Below are positions 57,535 to 64,000 of a stretch of 64,000 nt of DNA, piece by piece (the stretch's first letter is position 1; each line of letters starts with the position of its first letter). Both the position numbers and the translations under genes were made by a program. The stretch covers positions 423,229,776 to 423,293,775 of the forward strand of contig NC_090442.1 in NCBI RefSeq assembly GCF_031143425.1. The letters run 5' to 3'. The notes under the pieces are model-generated. The model ran no database searches, was not told the origin of the DNA, and saw only the letters and a list, made by a program, of their open reading frames with translations. Origin of the DNA: Pleurodeles waltl. Taxonomy: Eukaryota; Chordata; Amphibia; Caudata; Salamandridae.

Positions 57535-58897
57535 GCTGGCTGGATCTTGAGCATGAGCTGAAGATTTTGACCTAGCCAAGCTGGAGACATACTCTGTTAA
57601 CAAGCTGAAGGGGTTCTGCAAGGGGATGGGAGTACCTACTCAGTGTGCATCCAGAAAGGAGGAATACCAAAAGGCGATGAGGGGCTGGGCAGAAGCCCAT
57701 TCAGAGGAGAATGTTGAGGAGGAGGAGACAGAGGATGGCCCCTCAGAGCATTTTTTGCCAGCAGTGGGGGATGTTACCCCTGGAATTGTGCCTCCTGCTA
57801 AACCAGGGAGCAGTGTCTCTACCCATGGCCTGGCCGCAGAGGAAAGGAAGGAGGAGAGAGAATTTCAACTGCAAATGGCAAAGTTAAAAATTGAAGCTCT
57901 ACCGGAGGAGAGGAGGGCAGAGAGAGGCACCAAACAGGCTGAAGCGGAGGCTGAAAGGGCTTTGGCTGAAAATAAACTTTTGTTGGCTCATGAACTGAGT
58001 CTCAAAGAGCTGGATATCAAGGCGAGGCAGTCTGAGTCCAGCAGTGATAGTGGCAGCATACATGCAGGACATGCTGGGGAAAGGAAGGTTCGTATACCCA
58101 AAAATGTGGTGCCAAGTTATGTGGTGGGAGATGACATTGATAAGTGGTTGGCTGCTTATGAAGTTGCACTGAGGGTTCATGGCGTTTCTGAAGAGCAATG
58201 GGGGGCAGCCTTGTGGTGGTATGTACCAGTAGTGGGGAGGGACACACTCCTTGCATTGGATCCAAGGGATCAAAACACATACGCACCCATGGAAACTGCT
58301 TCACTTGCCAGGTTTGGGCTGACCCCTCAAGAAATACCGTCAGAGGTTCTGGGACAGCACCAAACTGTCCACACAGAAGTGGGTAGACTTTTTGAATTTC
58401 TCCAGTAAAGCACTGAAGTAGATGACTAGTTGGGGTTATATAATTTGATCCTGAAAGAGCATATGTTCAGTGTTTGCTTTACAGAGTTGCGCCAGCACCT
58501 AGTTGACAGCAAGCTGACTGATCCTAGAAAGCTTGCTGAGGAGGCGGACCTCTGGGTTAGCACCAGAGTGTCCAAGAAGGTACCTGGGGGACACCCACCC
58601 ACAAAGGTGGTCAGGGTTCCCACCAGAAGAAAGACGGGGGAGACAAACTTAAAAATAAGGAGATCTCAAAAGGCCCTCAAAACAATTCCTGGGGTGGGGG
58701 CTGGAAACCAGTCGCAACCTGAATTTAGGAAGAAGCCAGGGTTCTTTGACAAAAAGCAAGGTAAATTGATCCCTAAATGCTTAGAGTGCTTCCAGCATGG
58801 ACACTCTAAGAGTGACTCTCAGTGTCCCAAGAGGGCACGGCCCCACATTGGAGGGCAGACACCTGGGTTGGTTAGTGTAGCGCTCGGGGGGAGATAG
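57535..58897 (+). pseudogene. gag: Gypsy element C gag
   Basis: The expected start region (57535) has a stop shortly after. The SAP-like segment reads FDLAKLETYSVNKLKGFCKG and RKEEYQKAM. From 57626 a frame of 260 codons covers an acidic linker, a long Glu/Arg/Ala helix (57840-58010) and the SCAN-like capsid (WLAAYEVALRVHGV, then ASLARFGLTP). Two stops (about 58406 and 58424) precede the rest: GLYNLILKEHMFSVCF and LVDSKLTDPRKLAEEADLW. The zinc knuckle CLECFQHGHSKSDSQC (about 58780-58827) again has CX2CX4HX6C. About half its residues match element B, so the two are different subfamilies. Confidence 0.82.
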
Positions 58898-58926
58898 TCC
58901 CAGTTAGCTTTGGGGAACAGATATAG

Positions 58927-59605
58927 GTGTCCCTAAAATCCCTGGGAGATGAAGAAATGGTGCCGAAAGACCACATGCCTGCAAATACTTCCAATTATAG
59001 GCAGTGGGTCACCATTAATGGGCAAAGGGTGGAGGCTCTGTGTGACACAGGAGCCAGTATGACTACTGTCAGGGGTCATCTGGTGTCAACAGAGCAGGTC
59101 ATCCCTAATACATTCCACCAGGTCATAGTCGCTGACAATCGTGAGAGCCACCTACCGGTAACTCTTGTTCCCTTTGTGTGTGTGTGTGTGTGGGGGTCCT
59201 CTGGTACTCTAAAAGTAGCTGTGAGTCCTGCCATGCCTGTAGATTGTCTGTTAGGCAATGATCTTGAGGACACTGCCTGGAAGGAGGTAGAGCTCAGATA
59301 CCACCTGGAGATGTTGTGTTTGCCTGAATGGGTCTGCATGACCATACGGTCCCTGGCTACGCGGGCAGGGAGTCAAGGGCGTCTGGAGCCTGGAACAATG
59401 GCCCAGACAGCTGCACAGAGGAAGGGCAAGGGGCATGGGAAACCAGTCCCAGAAATTCCTTCAGTGGTTGACGGGGTCCCAGAAGAGGAGGCCCCTGAGC
59501 CAACTGGGGAAGATATTGCTACCCTGGGTAACCTGTCTAAGCTTGCTGGCCTGGCAAGTGGAGGGTGGGCCAACCAGGGAGGAATTCTGCAAGTGTGTAC
59601 ACCAG
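58927..59605 (+). pseudogene. Gypsy element C protease, then truncation
   Basis: The frame carries RQWVTINGQRVEALCDTGAS, with the DTGAS active site at 59044-59058, followed by TTVRGHLVS and a VDCLLGNDLED strand near 59240. A pure GT run (59175-59192) expands a VPFVCVCVWG stretch inside the domain. The frame stays open to about 59610. No integrase or RT follows: sequence after about 59606 reads as minus-strand LINE, so the element is 3' truncated there. Confidence 0.78.
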
Positions 59606-60714
59606 GCTAACAGCTTGCCCGCCTTGTTATCAACTTCATACAAGTTTCTGTGTGGCCCTATGGCTCATCTTGGTGACATCTGTTGCCACAGTTCCAAATT
59701 CTCTCTGCTTAAATAGGAGAGCATGCTTGGCTTCAGTACTTTCTAGCACAATGAGTCCCTCTCCCGCATATGAATCTCTTGTTCCAGCTTCTCAACCCTG
59801 GCCCTTTTTCCTTCTTGTGTCCTGCAATTAGGGAGAGTGCCTAATGACTAATTACTGTCTTGTATGCCTGCAGAGGGTCTCAGAGGAGTCAACTGAGGTC
59901 TAGTTCTCGTTAGAATAATGCTCTGTGGCATCTCCTAGTCCTTTCCTGATACTGGGCAACTTAAGTTATCAGGGGTTACCAGCCACGTGTTCCGGGCCTT
60001 CACAAAGGCCAAAATTACCTATGTGGGGGAGTGATCTGTGATGCCTCTAGCCAGGTGACAGACCACTGAGAAGTGATGAAGCTGGTGTGTTAGGATGAGG
60101 AGATAGGTGATGCAGGAAATACAGCCATGTGCGCCTGAGTGGAATGTGAATTGCTGTCCTCTGGAATTGTGGGCCTGCCGTATGATAGTCAACCCTAGGG
60201 CTATAAGGAAATCAGAGAGCAGTGGGAAGAACATGCCTGTTTGCGGGGCTGGTGATATCGTTCTTCTCACAGCGTCAGATTAAAGTTTCACCCCCAAGAG
60301 GCAATCGGAATAGTAGGGCGCTCAAGTCAGGGAGCGTGATGTTGTGGAGGCATGGTGGGACATAGACCGAGCATAAATTAATAGTCACTCCTTACCAACA
60401 CCCAGTGAGGGGAACATATCTGCAATGGGTATCCAGACAGACCTGATTAATAGTATGTGAGTGCAACTTCCTAATTAAAATTCCCACCCCTCTTGAATGT
60501 GTTATATATTACCTCCATAAGCCACAAGTTTGTAACCACATCTGTCTAGTGCTCGGTACGTGTTACCCTTCAGGTAGGTCTCTAGTAGGAGGACCACATC
60601 AGGTGCCTGTTGTTTGATGTTTTGCAAAATGACTCCCTGTTTAATTTTGCCTCCCAGTCCATTTACATTCCAGGATAACAGCTTCATAGCCGGCATGTCT
60701 GCTCTGCTTCCCAT
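59606..60714 (-). pseudogene. L1/Tx1 ORF2: endonuclease and linker remnant
   Basis: The frame 60714-60502 opens the AP-endonuclease: KLLSWNVNGLGGK, LQNIKQQAPDVVLLLET, GYKLVAYGG. The Glu of the catalytic LQETH box is kept within LLLET. Frame changes follow; later landmarks are PLLSDFLIALGL near 60220 and TFHSGAHGCIS near 60140. GITDHSP at about 60035-60018 is the SDH box with T for S. A charged linker (EKLEQEIHMRERDS, about 59795-59750) leads to the truncation. Confidence 0.75.
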
Positions 60715-61128
60715 TGGTGTGTCTGAACAATATGCCTCCGCAGCCTGTCAGCCTTACTGGCTGACCCGGGAATAGGGCAGGGGAGCAGAGTATACGAGCG
60801 TGTCAAATAGCAGTCTCAGGCCCTTAAAGAGCAGTGTCAGGCCCTTAAAAATAAGCTTCCCCCCAAAAACAAACAGTGATAAAAATCATAACTCACCCTC
60901 CCTCACTGCCTTCCTGCATAGCTGACTCAAAACTGCCCACCCCCCAAAGTTGCAGGATGCTTGTCTCCCATAACCTGTACTCAAACAATAAGTGACAGTG
61001 GTAACTACCAACAACTGCCCCACCCGCCCTTCACTACTAATGCTCTCATGTTACCACGAGTAATCTTTCTCTGCCGGTAGCACAACTTCTTCAGCTGGAC
61101 CGTTCGTACAACATCATCATCCCACAAG

Positions 61129-62590
61129 TTATTGTACGTGGCACTGGCCCAATGTGACTGAGGTTATTCGTGCTGCCATCAGTCTAAGCCCACTCAGTCG
61201 AACCAGTCTTTCTGTGGTTCCTTTTGCATTGCCTCCTGAGGCCTGCTGTTGTGTTGAATGTTGAGTGCATCTTGCTTTGTCGTTATCCATCCTGTGGTCT
61301 GGAATGACATGTTTGCTTTGCTGTCTGTGGGACTGGTTGGACTGGTTCCTTGGTCGTTCCCCCTTGTCCTGTCTCCATCTATCGAGCCAATCCCATGCTG
61401 CCTCCGAGGTCACAAAATGCCAAGTCTTCTCTTCTGCTACCACTCTAAGCTGCATCGGAAACATCATAGAAAATTTCAGGTAAGTGCCCACACAACACTC
61501 GTTTCCCCTCGGCAATGTTACAGCAGAGCCTCTGGACTCAGAGCATGAAGTTGAGGAAAGAACGAATGACTGTGTTTTCCATCTTGACCGGTGGGGCATG
61601 GTAGGCTGCTTGAAGGATAACATCACAATCGCTAAAGTTGAAGATGCAAGCTAATATCATGCGTGGAGGTGCTCCAGGCCTGGGGGTTGTCTGGTATCCT
61701 ATGGGCTAGTTCAACAGAAAAGTAGTTTGACAGGTCTCGGGCTGTTGTATCTTAAGTATGAGGTCTTCCACAAACAGATCTACTGCTGGCCGCTCTGTCT
61801 TCTCAGGGTCCCCGACCAGGTGAATATTATTCCATCTTGAGTTCTCAAGTTTCTCCCCTATGACATCCATGATAGTACATAGGTTCTTGACCTATTTCTC
61901 CAGTGTTTTACAGTCTTAGCTCTAAGGATAATGATTGAGACCTCTGCTTCCTTCTCTCTTGCACTCATATTGTGTAAGTCTGTTCTAACAGTGTAACCTC
62001 CATGGAGACCGTGTCTCCAGGGACCCCTGGATCACTGGAATCATGTCTTTGAGAGTGTGCGACTCAACATTCTGCAGGAGATGCTCCACCGGGGTCCGCA
62101 CTTCTTCCACCTCTGCTTTACTTCAGCCATCGTGGGGAAGAGCAAATTTGTCTGGTTTTGTCTGGTGCACTGATCATGAGGCCTGGACCCCAGTCATATC
62201 TGTCTATCACTGGTCTCGTAGTTGACTCCAGGGCCATAGCGGTAATTGGTGCCACCAGCCTGGGGTATCCCCGAGACAAGGACCTCCCTTGCGGCCTGCC
62301 AGTTTTCCCACCATCTGCCACCAGCTGTCCAGGATATCCTCCAAGGCCAAGCGCCGGATTTTGCTCCTCAGGGGCCACAGATCAAACACCAAGTGCCTGT
62401 GGGCAAGAACAGTTTGCTGAGCCTGGGTTGCAATCCACTCCCTCCGCTCTGCGTTAGTGATGTCTTTCACCTGGGTAATGTCTTTAGGAGCCAGACCCCG
62501 TGGGCCCCCTCGTCCTCCAGCTGCCTCTGGATGCACCCAAGGGGGGCTTCCTATGCAGTGCCAGGACAGGAACAGCACAGCCCACACAAA
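61129..62590 (-). pseudogene. L1/Tx1 ORF1 remnant
   Basis: The N-terminal part around 62500-62200 encodes helix-forming, Lys/Arg-rich sequence (ITNAERREWIATQAQ). A coiled-coil-like stretch follows near 61950-61860, then the RRM opening (SRWNNIHLVGDPEK, about 61845-61805). The C-terminal domain (PPRMILACIFNFSDCD near 61640, then PMQLRVVAEEKTWHF and AAWDWLDRW) ends at 61129. The order matches L1/Tx1 ORF1, and at least four frame changes or stops break it. Confidence 0.7.
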
Positions 62591-63539
62591 GTCATATTCG
62601 AAAAGGCTGTAACTGGACTACCCCATGTGGGGCTCTTGCTACAGTACCTACAGTTGCGCTGTAACCACCTTGCTTGACTGTCACTCCAGTGGGGGGAGAC
62701 GTGGGAAGAAGGCCCCCTTATTCAGTCATAGGAGCCATAACAGAGATTGTTCTTCAAGCTCCTCGCCATTAGTACTGCATAGTTGGACCTGCTGCTGATC
62801 TCCTGGGAGGCCCTGTGAGGGACCGACTGCCTCGCTGGGCCCGAGGCACCCAAGGGGCCTGTGCACATCATGTCACAGGACTTCTCGGCCTCTGTTGTGG
62901 GTTGCCAATAACTGCTCCCCAGCTACTGGGGCCCAGCTGAGTGCCCCAAATGTTCTCAGGATCACCTCTGCCTGTTGGTGACCGGTCTGCTTGGTGCCGA
63001 CTGGCCAAAAGAGCGCTTCCCTGACTTCCTTCCATGACCCCATTTCACTCAACAGTGGCCCAGCAACTCAGTGCTGCTCATCTGTCCTGCTCCGGGAAGG
63101 CTCCAGTTGGTTCCAGGTAGGGCTGCATGGTGGCAATATTACATAAAAGCGCATCGTGCCTGCTGAGCTGTATGCTGTCCGTCCGGACTCTGGAGGCAAG
63201 GCTTCAGCACTCTCCACTACGTCAGGTCAACTGCTGGCCCTCACTCTGACTTTTGTAGGGGCTGTTGCAATTCGGCGTCACTTGCAGACGAAGTCCTCGT
63301 CACTGCTCGCCCACACTTTGCGGTGTTGCTGGGGTCGCCTTTCTATATGGGCTGCGGCCTCCCACACTACACCAGGCCTCACTTGGCGATGTTGGTTGTC
63401 TCCTTCAGCGGGACACTGTTAAAGGTCTCTCTGCTAACCATGCAGCCTCCTGCGCTCTAATGATCCTTGCAGTAGGCCACACACACCCTTTTTAAACTAT
63501 TGATATGTTGCTCGCTCGGATAGTAGAACCATTTTACCA

Positions 63540-64000
63540 CATTTCTTTTATTTCTTGCTGCACTGGGATGTCCAGAGGCCTGTCGAAAGATATCACATTT
63601 GGGAAATCATTCGAATGACTTCACATGGGCATATCCAAGTCACAAAAGATCCCTATTACTTATGGAGTCTCCCAGGGTTCCACACTGTCTCTTGTCATCT
63701 TCTACATTTAAGTGGAGTCTATTGGTGTTTTATTCATAGACACTAGCATCAAGATTCACCAATATGCTGATGATATACAACTTTTCTTGAAAGTCTCCTC
63801 TGCTGCAGACATCCAACTCCTCAAACACTGCTTGCACATCATCCAGACCTGGATGTCCCATGTCTACCCGGAAGGTGAAGCCAACCAAGACAGAATTCCT
63901 TTTATTTGCTAAAAACAGGATACAGAACAAACTTGTCTCAATTACATGAACCATGATGGCTTTGAATGCCAAGTCACTTCGATTTACCTTGGACACCAAC
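63540..64000 (+). mobile_element. LINE reverse transcriptase fragment running off the window
   Basis: A YGVPQGSTLS-like box (about 63660-63690) is followed by IHQYADDIQLFLK, with YADD at 63763-63774, and a helix (AADIQLLKHCLHIIQTWM). Then come NQDRIPFIC-type and YLGHQ stretches. This is the palm of an L2/CR1-type RT, similar in kind to 2490-3800. Small frame changes occur near 63710 and 63880. The element continues past base 64000. Confidence 0.75.

Larger units (their letters stand above)
59606..63500 (-). mobile_element. L1/Tx1 LINE with ORF1 and endonuclease, RT missing
   Basis: Minus-strand order: a GC-rich 5' region (about 63500-62600), ORF1 (about 62590-61129), a spacer, then ORF2 endonuclease and linker (60714-59606). 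It ends abruptly at the Gypsy C truncation point, so everything from RT on is lost. Numerous stops show it is older than the copy at 23463-31307, and sequence similarity to that copy is low, so it is another subfamily. The 5' limit is an estimate. Confidence 0.75.

Overview
This window looks like intergenic DNA from a very large, repeat-rich vertebrate genome, most likely a salamander and probably a newt. I see no host gene, rRNA, tRNA, CRISPR array, or bacterial-style operon. Nearly everything recognisable is a transposable element, many of them nested. The organism call is inference: it rests on Harbinger elements, amphibian-style L1/Tx1 LINEs, Gmr1-like Gypsy elements with LTRs of about 2.1-2.2 kb, and a gamma-like endogenous retrovirus (ERV), with no gene in between.

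Region 1 (1-9.4 kb): unique-looking AT-rich DNA, a 5'-truncated L2/CR1-type LINE (2.49-3.80 kb) and an older LINE of similar type (4.27-8.33 kb). The older LINE is split by a 151-bp palindromic MITE and a 1.17-kb hAT-like element.

Region 2 (9.4-40.5 kb): a three-level nest. The host is one minus-strand LINE ('LINE-X'), whose endonuclease coding region can be followed in four pieces across 29 kb. It was interrupted by (a) a 624-bp element made of about 13 consecutive hairpins (10552-11175), (b) a 3786-bp two-gene Harbinger transposon (11246-15031), and (c) a minus-strand ERV (15317-38284). The ERV in turn contains a 2.2-kb solo Gypsy LTR (18054-20261), a nearly full-length L1/Tx1 LINE with 15-bp target duplications (23463-31307), and a second hairpin-array element (36290-37190). 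LINE-X starts beside five tandem copies of a unit of about 112 bp (39.92-40.49 kb).

Region 3 (40.5-48.8 kb): DNA with few signatures, a second 5'-truncated ERV of the same family (43.85-47.08 kb, minus) and the 3' end of a minus-strand L1/Tx1 element.

Region 4 (48.8-59.6 kb): Gmr1-like Gypsy elements. Integrase lies upstream of reverse transcriptase, gag resembles SCAN, and the arrangement is LTR-internal-LTR-internal. Region 5 (59.6-64 kb): a minus-strand L1/Tx1 element (ORF1 plus endonuclease) and the start of a plus-strand LINE reverse transcriptase running off the window.

The most unusual structures are the two hairpin-array elements. They have short terminal inverted repeats and 3-bp target duplications like Harbinger MITEs, but their interiors are runs of separate, often perfect hairpins.
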